Shown: in pieces, positions 47,369-57,180 of the stretch
Numbering within the stretch: position 1 is the first letter of the stretch
How the letters are laid out: every line of letters starts with the position of its first letter
From: Chrysopogon serrulatus
Lineage: Eukaryota > Streptophyta > Magnoliopsida > Poales > Poaceae
NCBI GenBank assembly: GCA_015844335.1
Contig: JADLZL010006977.1
Location: 1 to 64,000, forward strand
Direction: 5' to 3'
DNA: 64,000 bases
Made by a program: the position numbers and the translations under genes
The notes under the pieces: model-generated
Seen by the model: the letters and a program-made list of their open reading frames with translations, nothing else
The model's database searches: none
What the model was told of the DNA's origin: nothing

Positions 47369-47639
47369 TGTAACACCCTAGCCCGGGGCTTAATAAGATT
47401 AATATGATACTCATACCAATAAGTTGCAACTTCTTTTCTAGAAGCCCATATAAAAAACTCTAAGGTTAAGCGTGTTTAGCTTTGAAGCGATGGGTGACCG
47501 ACACGGAAGTCATTCTCAAAAGTCGCAGAGTGAGGATAAAGTGCTTGTGAAAAGTCAGTGTTGGTCTATGAGGACAATATTGATCCTATTAAGGTCGACG
47601 GATGTAAGCGGGTCGGTCTTGAGAGGCGGGGACGTTACA
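47369..47639 (+). mobile_element. Cassandra-type solo LTR containing 5S rRNA-like sequence
   Basis: A 271-bp unit starting TGTAACACCCTAGCCC and ending GACGTTACA. The middle (about 47456-47515) contains GTTAAGCGTGTTTAG and GATGGGTGACC...GGAAGTC. These match the internal promoter region of plant 5S rRNA (box A and box C), as known for Cassandra TRIM elements. No second LTR or internal domain is nearby, so it is a solo LTR. The flanks CCAAC and CCGAA are a weak 5-bp duplication. It sits in the right subterminal region of the small CACTA element. Confidence 0.75.
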
Positions 47640-47690
47640 CCGAACAAAGTGATAGGTCGCCCGGTGAAAATCAATTCTGTAGTAGTGCCA

Positions 47691-47850
47691 TGAAAATCAA
47701 AAAACAGGTGGGCACTAGCTAACAACCAGTCAAATCCTAACTTGTTGTTAGTGTATATAAAACCGAACTATTTAATTTGGACTACTAGTGATTCCACTAG
47801 ATTAGCTAAAAAAAAAGACACCTAGTCTAGTTTATCAAACAGGTTCTAAG
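47691..47850. mobile_element. Right half of a split MITE-like host element
   Basis: Continues from 17692 across the CACTA nest. The outer edge CAAACAGGTTC is a partial inverted match to GGGTCTGTTTG at 17639. The identity of this element is uncertain. Confidence 0.3.
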
Positions 47851-48084
47851 GCCAGTCTCAGGAGTGCGTTTGGATGCACCAATTAAATTTTATTTGACTA
47901 AATTTAGCTACTAAAATATAAACAATCCAATACAAAACTAGCTAAAGATTAACTAGGTTTAGCTATTTTAACCTAACTAAAGCCAACTAAAACTTTAGTT
48001 GAGTACATGGCAAAGTTTTGTTACGTTGTTTCTAAAACTTACATTAATGAAATGAACTGGAATGAAACTTCTGTCTCAACGTAA
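47851..48084. mobile_element. MITE remnants, one apparently inside another
   Basis: GGCCAGTCTCAGGAG at the left and TGAAACTTCTGTCTCAACG at the right look like the two ends of one MITE. Between them lies a fragment starting GTGCGTTTGGATGCACC, typical of a different MITE family. Ends are imperfect. Confidence 0.35.
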
Positions 48085-48866
48085 AATTCATTAGCTGCTA
48101 GGAGCGCCGTAGGTACACGACGGACGACAGGCGGACACCATGGCGACAAAACAAGGGCTATTTGCTATCCGGTTCTAGAGCCAGAACAAGGCAAGACCAC
48201 GCCCCCGCTAAACCCGCCGACAGTCAGCATCGGTCGGCCGGACGGTCGGGTGAGCCTTCTTCGTCTGATCGTCTCTCAATGCAAAATCTGGTCCCTCGTG
48301 CACATAATAGTAACAATGTACCCGTGACACTCTTGCGAGGTTCCAGCATGTACATACTCTATATGTATATACGTATACGTACGTAGGAGTACGTACATAC
48401 GCCGGGCCCGGCACTGACACACAACTCTAGCATTAGCATGCATGTGTGGGCATTTGTCTCGCCTTTCCTTGTCACTGATGTTTGCCCTTTCGGCAACACC
48501 TACACGCGCCCAGATACACGACGCACGGTACGTCACGATTGTTACACTCGACCGAACCTGTACTGGGGCTAGGTCTACGTCGACGGCGTACGTTCGTTCT
48601 GTTCTGTGTGTGCGCCCGATCGACTCGTCGTCATGTACGTATATATGTATGTATATATCTTCCCAGAATAGAAACACATTTCTTGCGTCAAATCAGCAAC
48701 GCGTTCGACCGTTAGTGCTGTCTCTCCAATGGAGCGAGCAAAACATAACGGCCAAAGTTTCTTTGAGAAAATGTACAAATAAGATATCACTTCAAGTTGG
48801 CTGTCAAGAGCCCGAAGACAACAAATCCGACAAAAACTTATTATTACTACGTGTCATCCGATCTAA
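48085..48866. other. Intergenic DNA, no gene seen
   Basis: Mixed composition. Short open frames on both strands overlap and show no recognised domain. TATGTATATACGTATACGTACGTAGG near 48362 is simple-sequence-like. Confidence 0.4.
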
Positions 48867-49778
48867 TAAGGCTATGTTTGGTAAAGCTAAGCTTCACCAT
48901 CGAGCAGCTCTCTCGTGTGAAGTGGTAGTCAAGTTGATCTGTTTTAAAAAAACAAACTATTTAGCAAAACAGCTTCGTCAATCACTTTAAACGTAGCAGA
49001 GAGAGATATAAGACTTGTTTGAAAGCCTCGGATTATTCTGATTCTGTAAATGTGAGTAAGCACCCGTAAGTTCCTGTTAGAGACTGATGTTTGGGTAAAG
49101 CCGTAAAGGAAAAGAACACTTGCGAAAAAACTGCAAAATAACTCGGTAGAAAGCTGTTGCCCCAAAATTTTATAATTACTGCATCACAGCAATCATCAAA
49201 TTAGAGCTAAAAGCTAATTAGCTAGATTTCGTATCACAAATTCACGACTGAAATCAGAACATGAAATTAGATGTCAAAACATCAAAATTGATGAAATAAG
49301 GTCATCGGATTTATTTGGATATCTCAATTGGAATAGAAGTTCAGAACTTCAGATCAGAGCTGAATTTGGAGAGTGAAGTGCAGATATGAGCTGCAACATG
49401 AGAGCACGCTTCAAAGCACAACGCAGCAATGATCGTGAGCATGGTGTGCACTGATAACACATATGCTGGGGAAGAACAAGGTCGGCGAGGGGCTAGAGGA
49501 TGACGACACAGGGCGGGCCAGACACCTTCTGCAGTTGGAGAAGAAGCTACGTACATCTGTGCAGACCAGATCTGAACAGCAAGCTAAGATGTGGAGAACG
49601 AGATCATAGTTGTGCTCGATGCGACCTCCTCCCGCGGCCACCTCGACTTCCTCATTCCATCAAAAACCAACGTCGTGGTGGTGGATCTTGCATAGCAGTC
49701 CACGAGGTGAGGTAGCTAGGAGGCAGGGCCAAGGAGCTCCAAGGGAAATACAGCCTCGCAGCCCGCCACTGCCTCATG

Positions 49779-49823
<45 letters not shown>

Positions 49824-50050
49824 AGAAACCACTGCCGCATGCACTCGGAAAAAATAATGGGGGCACCAGAGAACGATTACTTGTTCCGTTTCCAAAAAAA
49901 TTAGCATCGGTAATTCACGGTGGTTGTTGATAAAAGAAAACCGACCTTCCAAACATGCCCTAATTAAAGCTGTGTTTGAAGAAAGATATTTAATAAAAAT
50001 AACAGCTCACAACAGTTTATGATGTTAAAGCTGTGCCAAACATAGCCTTA
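48867..50050. mobile_element. hAT-like non-autonomous element, 1184 bp
   Basis: The inverted ends are TAAGGCTATGTTTGGTAAAGCT and the complement of AGCTGTGCCAAACATAGCCTTA, 22 bp with two mismatches. The 8-bp flanks are CGATCTAA and CTAGCTAA, equal at six positions, as expected for an aged hAT duplication. No transposase is seen inside. It contains the poly(T) insertion at 49780. Confidence 0.65.
49780..49828 (-). mobile_element. Retroposition scar: poly(A) tail with six residual bases
   Basis: On the minus strand the insert reads TTTCTC followed by 43 A. It is flanked by 14-bp direct repeats CCACTGCCTCATGC (49766-49779) and CCACTGCCGCATGC (49829-49842), with one mismatch. This is the structure left by a LINE-driven insertion cut short almost to the tail. 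Confidence 0.7.
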
Positions 50051-50379
50051 CTAGCTAATATAGTTCTATGATATAACCACTAGTACTTCTTTGACAGATC
50101 CAGACAATTTCTTTGAGAGTATATATATGTACATGCGCAAGAGTCCGTAGAGTAAGGCGTCAATTTGACAGCGCTAATTAAATAAAGGGCAAGCGCGCGC
50201 GCGCGGTGGTTTCATCTCTACTATAATGGACCAATGCAAATTATACTCCATCTACCCAAGAATACGTCCCCCGCTGAGGACCTTCAACCACTACGCACTT
50301 AAGAAAATGCACACAAGATTTCTGTTTCTATTAAAATTAAAGGCCGAAAACATCTCTCCCAGTCTTCAACCCGATCGTG

Positions 50380-51060
50380 CGGCCATGATGCATCACAGGC
50401 TTCAGCGCTGAAGCCTCGGCGCGCTTCGCACGCAGCGCCCCGCGCCGCGCCGCCCTCCTCCGCCTTCTCATCGTCGCAACGACCACACACGCCATCATCC
50501 GCCGCGCCTGCGAACCTCCCGCCACGCCCACGGCGCCCACGCTGTATCCGCCGCCCGGCCTCCTCGAGCACCCGGTCGTAGATCGAGCATGACCGTCACC
50601 CGCTGAGATCGATGCCCTGGCCCTCGCCCCGCCCTGCCACAATGCCGCCCGTCCACCTCTCTGTCTCCCTCTCCTCCTCTCTTGGCGGCGGCTAGGATGG
50701 CCCGATCCAGCGCCCGCATCCCAGTGAGGGAGGCCTCGGTGCGGGAGCCCGGCATGGAGCCCAGCGCGGTGGCCGTGCCATGGTCGGCCCCAGCGCGGCA
50801 ACCAATGACCGGATGCCCTCCCGGCCCGGCAGCGGCGCAGAATCGAGGGACGCCCTCGGTGTGGTGGCGGTCTACCCCGTTCGCCCAGAACAGGCTGCCG
50901 GCTGCCCACGCACCATTCATTCTTTGTCGCCATGTGCGGGCGCCGCCGTCGACCGTGCGTGTGGGCCGCCGCTAGCAGGGCATGGGGGCACCGCCGCTGC
51001 CGCTCATCTTGCGTGCGTGCTCGCGGAGTTGCAGCCGCAGCCATCGATCCATCCAAAGAA
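50380..51060. other. GC-rich captured block in the Helitron, product not recognised
   Basis: Open frames of 105 to 239 codons occur on both strands and overlap, as expected for GC-rich DNA. None shows a domain I recognise. The composition is unlike the rest of the Helitron, so a captured exon or leader is plausible. Confidence 0.3.
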
Positions 51061-51904
51061 CGTTGATGGTCTAGAACACCACCATGCGAACTATTAGTAC
51101 TTCCTTCTCAGCTCTCCGAATCATGGATCTTCGATCTCAAGGTAAGGTCATCATGAATTTCTTAAATAATCAATGTCTTTTACCAATCTGAATGATGGAG
51201 ATATATTCTTAGCCTCTGAATAGTCACGACCAATCGAACATGACTAAAGCAGTAATTGCAGTTGAGGAGTAGTTGACAATCAGTACAAGCGGTAGTGTTT
51301 GGATTGTGCTCCTATGCTGTCTGAACTTTAGGATAAGGTCACGGCCAAATTTCTTGCTGATGTGGTTTGGGTTCCTGTCTCTGGATTAACATATGTACTT
51401 GCTCCTTTGCTGATGCAGCTTATAAGATATCAATGCTTGCTACGTTCAAGAATATATGAACTGGAACTTTATCATTTTCAGGTTAAATTTTTTTTGCACG
51501 TGTTCTTTGTAAAGGTTGATGTGGGCAATAAAAGACAATTTTTATAGGGTTATAATATGGTTTCATGATAAGTACATGTAGTGATCTTATTTGTTGCTTT
51601 TCAGATGTGTGCATCATAAATATTATGAAGGCAGGTCCTGAAAGATAAGTTAGAGCTTAGCTGACTTAAAGTTGTTATTTTCCTTAAATGAAGGATAAAG
51701 TTTGCTTCAGTGGATGTACCTTTCAGCTCAGGCAAGCATGACTTTTCACCTTATATTTTAAGCTTAATAATCATAGCTAGCTTTACTCAGCGTGCCGGGG
51801 GGTGCCCGCCGGGAGGGGGCTGCCGCTGGAGAGGGCGCCGCCGTGTGCTTGGGCGCCACAGGCGGCGCGGATCTGCCCCACGCTCCAACAGAACTAATTC
51901 ACGC

Positions 51905-52079
51905 AGCAGCAATGCTACCCAATGCTTGCTTCTCTTCAACAAGATACGGACGGGCAGAGAGCTGACTGTGATGATGCAACACCGCACTCTTGTGATGCTT
52001 GCACCGAGCTGCCCTGCCAATCTATTGGCTATGCAACTCACAAGTTTGTAGTGCAGAGTGGATGGAATGCAATGGCGAG
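51905..52079 (+). pseudogene. Exon-like fragment in the Helitron, product not recognised
   Basis: An open frame ends ...IGYATHKFVVQSGWNAMAR directly before a donor, GCGAG|GTCAGT. It looks like a captured internal exon. The upstream border is not clear and the family is unknown. Confidence 0.3.
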
Positions 52080-52739
52080 GTCAGTATCTCTCCCCCCCTT
52101 AATTTCCCCTGTATACTAAATTCAGTTTGCTTGATGATGTTGTGCGGATCTTTGAGTCCATGGAGGTGCAAACCATTATATTGTGGAATTCACTAATTGA
52201 TGCATTTTGACGTTGTCATATACATCATCATAATGTCATTTTCTTTGTTGTGGCAGCAGGCTTACCTTGGTTACACGAGGCTCTTGCTTTTCGTGTATGA
52301 TCTCTTCTTGCATGGTGAAACCAAGTTGCCACAGAGCCTTTGTACCATACATAGGGTTTGCTGTATATATATCCCCAACTTCAATCATTTGGCCCTTATA
52401 GTAGAGATTTCTTGTCAAAATTGTCATATATTTCAGTTCAAACATATGTAACTATCGCCCAGAAAACTACATCTCGGGATGAATTTTCCCTACATCAGTG
52501 ATGAACCAGAGGTATATGTCATTTAGTTCACTGCTAGACTGGGTGAATTGTTGCTTGCTTTATCATGGTCACTAATGCTTGCAAGAATTTTCATGTGCAC
52601 AGTTTAGTTCTAAAACTGTTGCCTTTGCCGCGATTGGTAAACAAGTGGGCTGGCACACAATTTTGTGTGTCTGTTACTGAACTTTTAAGGAAGACCATGT
52701 TTCCTCATCGGTTATCTCTGGTGACATTGACAAGTGCTA

Positions 52740-52880
52740 ACTTCTGCTCTCAACCTTCCTTTGGTCCTTCTGTTCGTCAGATCCCCTTGAAATCTCCAAC
52801 CAAGGGACCCACGGAACCAATCGATCATGTGCTGCACAGTGAAGTGCGTGTGGTCAAATGCGTCAAGTTCGATAGCCAAG
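52740..52880 (+). pseudogene. Exon-like fragment in the Helitron, weak TPX2-like resemblance
   Basis: The frame reads FGPSVRQIPLKSPTKGPTEP and then HVLHSEVRVVKCVKFDSQ before a donor, CAAG|TAAGTT or CCAA|GTAAGT. The HSEVR...FDSQ pattern recalls the HSDVRAVERA..FD segment of plant TPX2-type microtubule proteins. The resemblance is short and from memory, so it is only a suggestion. Confidence 0.25.
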
Positions 52881-53259
52881 TAAGTTCTTCATTGCGATGC
52901 TTGCTCGTGCATGTACTAATTATGGGAATTGGTGTCGACTAGCCTAACAACTAATGAAATAGTAAAAAAAAAATTACATTATGAATGAATAGCAATATTT
53001 GCAAAGTATAAAGTAGTTGCCATATGCTTTATTCTTGACCCAATATATACTCTGGTGTGCACGCGGCAAAAACAGATTTGTTGTACTATCGAACTTTGTT
53101 TTTGCATTCAAAATATAGATTCCAGTTGTCTTATATGGTACTTATGTTCTATTGCTTCAGTGTTCTTACTGGTTGGTCTGCTGATCTATTTCATAACCAG
53201 AGAGCTACCTGTCTCTTATATGATGTTTGAGTTCTAAAATTTCAGGTTCTTCTGCCTTT

Positions 53260-53640
53260 TGCTGCCTCGGGAGCGTCACGTGAGGAAACAGAAGGAAAGT
53301 CCAGTTCCTGTAGCAGGTCCGACATCAAACGGGAAGACAGGAGCGGAGCGTGGTCGATGGCCGAAGAGGGAGCCTCAACTCCGGACATTTGTGTCCATCT
53401 TGGGCCTGACGCCATGTAATAGGGTAGTATAAATACCTCAAGCTGCGCGCTGAGCGGACGGACAATGAATCTGTAGCGATATCTTGTTCTTTGAATAAAC
53501 CGACCTACGTCTGAACCCATCTCTACGAATAAACTGCACTCCGTCTGAACGTCTCGCATCTATGGCATCGGGGTTGTGGCGAGCTCTGGTCGCCGTCATC
53601 ATCGTGTACCCATAGCATCATGGCGAAGCTTTGGCTGCCG
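53260..53640 (+). repeat. LTR-like fragment inside the Helitron
   Basis: TATAAATA at 53428-53435 is followed 66 bp later by AATAAA (53494-53499). This is the compact promoter-plus-polyadenylation arrangement of a small Copia-type LTR. Clear TG...CA ends are not resolved. Confidence 0.35.
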
Positions 53641-54211
53641 TCATTGCTCAAGCCATGGAGTTCCAGTGCAGTGCAATACCTTGGTTCGTGCTGTAATTCT
53701 ATTCTTTTTTTCCTGTATTTTTCTTAGTTCTCTCAGTCCTTAGCTAACTGTTATGTATGCCTGCTTTGATGGCTGTGTTTCTTTGTTCAGACACAAAGGA
53801 TGCCTATCTTGCTCTTAGAAACCACTATAATAAAACAAGGAAACAGTTCTGAAGATGAAACGAGATGATTTTTTTCATACACCGTCGGGGTTGATTCTTG
53901 TATTTTGTACAGTTCTTTGCCAACATCTGAAGTAGAAAAGGCAAATGTTTTCCATATCTGTTACATCTTACACAGTTGCTGGTGCGATCAACACGAGTTT
54001 ATGATATGACATTACCTCCAAGCGGCCAGGGAGCGGATGCCGTCGGCGCTGAGCTTCTCAACGCTAACAAGGTCATCAGGGGCGTTTCATAATAATATAC
54101 ATGGTTATATATAATTTAGTGTGACTTAAACTATCGAATATCTTATTGTTTGGTTCATTTTAAGTGCACCTCTGAGATGAAGCCGTAGCGTTAGCACGGG
54201 CACATTACTAG

Positions 54212-56165
54212 TTTCGTTAAGATTTGTATTGCAGGCAATGCATGCTGGTTGTTCTTTCGAAAGAACCGCTGAGAATATATATGATCTAGCTAGGTGCCCG
54301 ATCCGCTCCGGCAGGCTGCAATATATTTCTCGATCGCTCGGTCAATCTGTCAATCATCATCACACGTTAGAGGAGACGAACATGTCATCTCGCGTCACTC
54401 ATACGTCGTAATTACTTGGAATTATGTTTAATTAATCTCTGCGCAGAGACGGGAGGAGAGCAAGAGTGCGTGGCGACGAAGCTGAGGAGGGAGGAGCCCT
54501 GCAGGCCCCTCCCTGGACGAGGACGTGCCCAAATGGGGCTGTGCACCGACAGTGCGCGTGGGGCACGCATGTGCATGGCTATGGCATGGGGGACCATGGA
54601 AATTTCTCCACGTACGCAGCAGGCTCGTAGTGCACGTAAACGTCCATCGGTCCAAGCAGCAGCAGCAGCTATCGTACGTACATATACTCCAGAGCGGAAC
54701 AGGAGGAAAGTGATGAGCGCGGAAAAAGAGAAGCAGGCACGCGGTACGGTGGGCTCCGGCCGGAGGCCAAGCAGCGAGGCCAGGGCGTACGAACGTCGTT
54801 GCGGCCCTGGCGCGCGGGCGGCCGCGCGCGAGCGACGTCGTCGGTCGTCGTCGAGCGAGACGGCGAAACGGCGCGCGAAATGAATAATAATAATGCATGC
54901 CGATCGTGTCCGACCGCGACAGCCCCGGCCCGGCGCGCGCTTCGGCCGGCCAGCGACGTCCCACCGCACGTCCGCACGTAGTATAGGAGGAGCCAACAAG
55001 GACGACGACGGCGGCGGCGTCGCTGCCCCTGCCCGGCCCGCGGGAGGAACGGACGCGCAGCGCCCGACGAAAGCGGGGGCGGGTCTCCTTTCCCCGTCAT
55101 CAGCTCTGCTCTCGTTATGGTTTGTGGCAGGCAAGGGGCGCAGCCGCGCGGAGGGGCCGGCGTGGGTCGTGGTGTGTCCTAGATTCCTAGCCCAGGTCCC
55201 GACCCCGTCCCATGTGTCGTCCGTTGGCCGTTACACTTTGTTCTCATCCCATCATGTGTCGTCACTTGTTGTCAACTTGCCATGGAGTGTCTTACACACA
55301 CAAAAAAAGAACTTCCATGGATAGAGCCACGGTCATCAAACAGAGCCACACGATTAGCGTTTAAATGCTCGCATTGTGTGTTGATAGAGCGAGCAAGGAC
55401 CGATGACGACAGACTTAGGCATGGGAGTGGCTAAGTAACCAGCTGTGAGGATGCAAATTAATGTGTGATCATAATTACAGCTGCTCTTATTACTAGGTTT
55501 AGAGCCCATTCTCAAAATCATATATAGACTCCTATAGACAGTTATACTTCAAGTGCAGCCTTAATAATAGACACGGGCCAAGAATGTATATGAGATTGTC
55601 TTCTTCTTGTTACTCTTCCACTTCATCCCCCTTTATTTACTTCTTTCCTTCTCTCATGCATGCTTTTCTCCCCCACCTCTTATTATCGAAATGTTTCCTC
55701 TTCCGTGTCCCACTAAAAGCATGTGAACTCCTAATTCGATTTCGATTAGGAATGAAAGCAAGTCATTGCGACTAAAGTGTGTTTTGCTGTTCATAGTAGT
55801 CAAACTATTGGCCTCATGGGCTTTTTGCCCCAGTTATGGATTCTATTAGTTTGGTCCAAGGATACTTATACATTTAAGGACTTTATTGTAAATGAGGGTG
55901 AAGATGAGCATCTTAATCTCAACCTAGAACGTGGCATGGACTGTTGGAGTGATGCATACTTGTGAGAGCTTGGGTAGGTAGCTCAAGAATGGCTGAGGAA
56001 AAATAAGGATTCAATTGTAGAAACTCAAAGAAGTAGAATTGGACTAGGTAACACAAGATTGCTAGTTGATCAAGGTCATCAGATCATCGGGTGATATTGT
56101 ATATGAGTAGAATTTGGCTAACTGCTGCAAGGTTTTGCTGATCAGGATGATCCAGTGATTAGTAT
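54212..56165. other. Intergenic DNA, no gene supported
   Basis: A GC-rich block at 54430-55180 has overlapping open frames on both strands (up to 240 codons, minus) but no recognised domain. The rest is AT-rich. Nothing else is identified. Confidence 0.4.
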
Positions 56166-56167
56166 TA

Positions 56168-56760
56168 GGAAATAATGCATGGATGAAATGCATCTAAACC
56201 CTAAGTGGGTTTTGGCAAATTGAATGACAACAAGATTAAAGGACTAACAATATCCATGATATTTAGTCCTAGGTTTATCATGATATGTTGATCTTGTGCT
56301 ATGATTGATTATTATCAATTGAGTTCAATGTTGATTCATTTTGAGGCAAGCGTTTATAAACAAATGTGAGTCATCAAATGAATGAGACAGGGGTTGGTCT
56401 CAACTATAGAGCTTGCAAGCATAAATACGTAAGAGACCTATCAAAGCTCATGTAGGTTACAAAAATAAACAATCTAGTTGAAGCAGAACACAAAAATATA
56501 AATGAAATGTTATTCAACTATGATCCTAAGCATTGATATGGCTCGATGCTATGGCTTGAAATGTTGAAGATAACAATCTATTGATGACTTCGAGGTACTA
56601 AGCAAAGGGGAAGCAACGGCTCGGCGGGAGAACAAGCTTAGGGAAACAAATAAAATGGCGTGTATGCGTGCATGCTCCCCATTTCATGTATATTGGTTAT
56701 ACATATATCTTTCAATCTCGACGAGAGTACGGATGAAAAATTAAGAGAGGACTTTCATCA
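56168..56760 (+). repeat. Copia SIRE-type (Opie/Ji-like) LTR remnant
   Basis: The phrase CCCTAAGTGGGTTTTGGCAA TTGAATGACAAC, followed by ATTAAAGGACTAAC, recalls the start of SIRE-type LTRs in grasses. No second LTR, primer site or coding region is nearby. Confidence 0.35.
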
Positions 56761-57081
56761 TAATCTTTGGCAAACTTACCAATTCTTATATTAGCACATT
56801 GATAACTAACTTCTTGCTGCCTTTAACCAGAGACTAGAATTACATATTTTTACTAGTCCTTAAAGAAAGCCATGGAGCTGAAAAATACAATTGTAGGAAC
56901 ACTTGGATGATAAAAAAATAAAGTTAATAAGATATATTGTTATATTATTGATACCATTAGTATAATTTGTAATATGGATGCCATGGTCATCATAAAACAA
57001 ATTATAGTTTTGAAGTTTTATAGAAGCGATAAAAAACATAGATAAATATGTATCATTTCCGTCATTTTTGCTAGTTAAATA

Positions 57082-57178
57082 CTCTATTCATTCTAAATTA
57101 GAAATTGTTCTGAATGGAAATTGTTCTGCCTTCTTTCGGTAGCAAAATGCCAAAACAAATTATTCAGAAGGAATGGAG
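57082..57178. mobile_element. Short MITE with TA duplications, 97 bp
   Basis: The left end CTCTATTCATTCTAAATTAG and the complement of the right end (CTCCATTCCTTCTGAATAAT) are inverted copies. TA lies on both sides (57080-57081 and 57179-57180). Confidence 0.6.
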
Positions 57179-57180
57179 TA

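Larger units (their letters stand above)
17693..47687. mobile_element. Small non-autonomous CACTA element, disrupted by nested retroelements
   Basis: The right end is seen directly as TTCTGTAGTAGTG, ending at 47687 and followed by CCA. The left end at 17693 reads CATTATTATAGATTTAAT and is preceded by CCA, so the 3-bp target duplication matches. The left end differs from the expected CACTACTACAGAATTGAT chiefly by C-to-T and G-to-A changes. Both subterminal regions carry repeats of GTGGCGGTT / AACCGCCAC followed by GATG (17713-17870 and 47166-47360). Removing the Tat insertion leaves about 2.1 kb, including a solo LTR. No transposase is encoded. Confidence 0.75.
50215..54211 (+). mobile_element. 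Helitron-like element, 3997 bp, with apparent gene fragments
   Basis: The 5' end reads TCTCTACTATAATGG after an A (50214). The 3' end has a hairpin (GCCGTAGC-GTTA-GCACGGGC, 54182-54201) followed by ACATTACTAG and then T (54212). This matches plant Helitrons: 5' TC, 3' hairpin plus CTRR, insertion between A and T, and no target duplication. No helicase gene is seen, so it is non-autonomous. It contains a GC-rich block and exon-like pieces with donors at 52079-52080 and about 52880. Confidence 0.75.

Noticed and set aside
47456..47515. Functional 5S rRNA gene
   Set aside because: Only the promoter-like middle is similar, with mismatches, and it lies inside an LTR; it is not a full 120-base gene.
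49652..49952. Poly-Lys and poly-Phe open frames
   Set aside because: They are translations of the 43-base poly(T) tract.
50337..51056. Open frame of 239 codons, minus strand, in the Helitron
   Set aside because: Equally long frames occur on the other strand in the same GC-rich DNA, and the residues are low-complexity without a recognised family.
54412..55134. Open frame of 240 codons, minus strand
   Set aside because: GC-driven open frame with several overlapping frames on both strands; no domain, no splice or promoter support.
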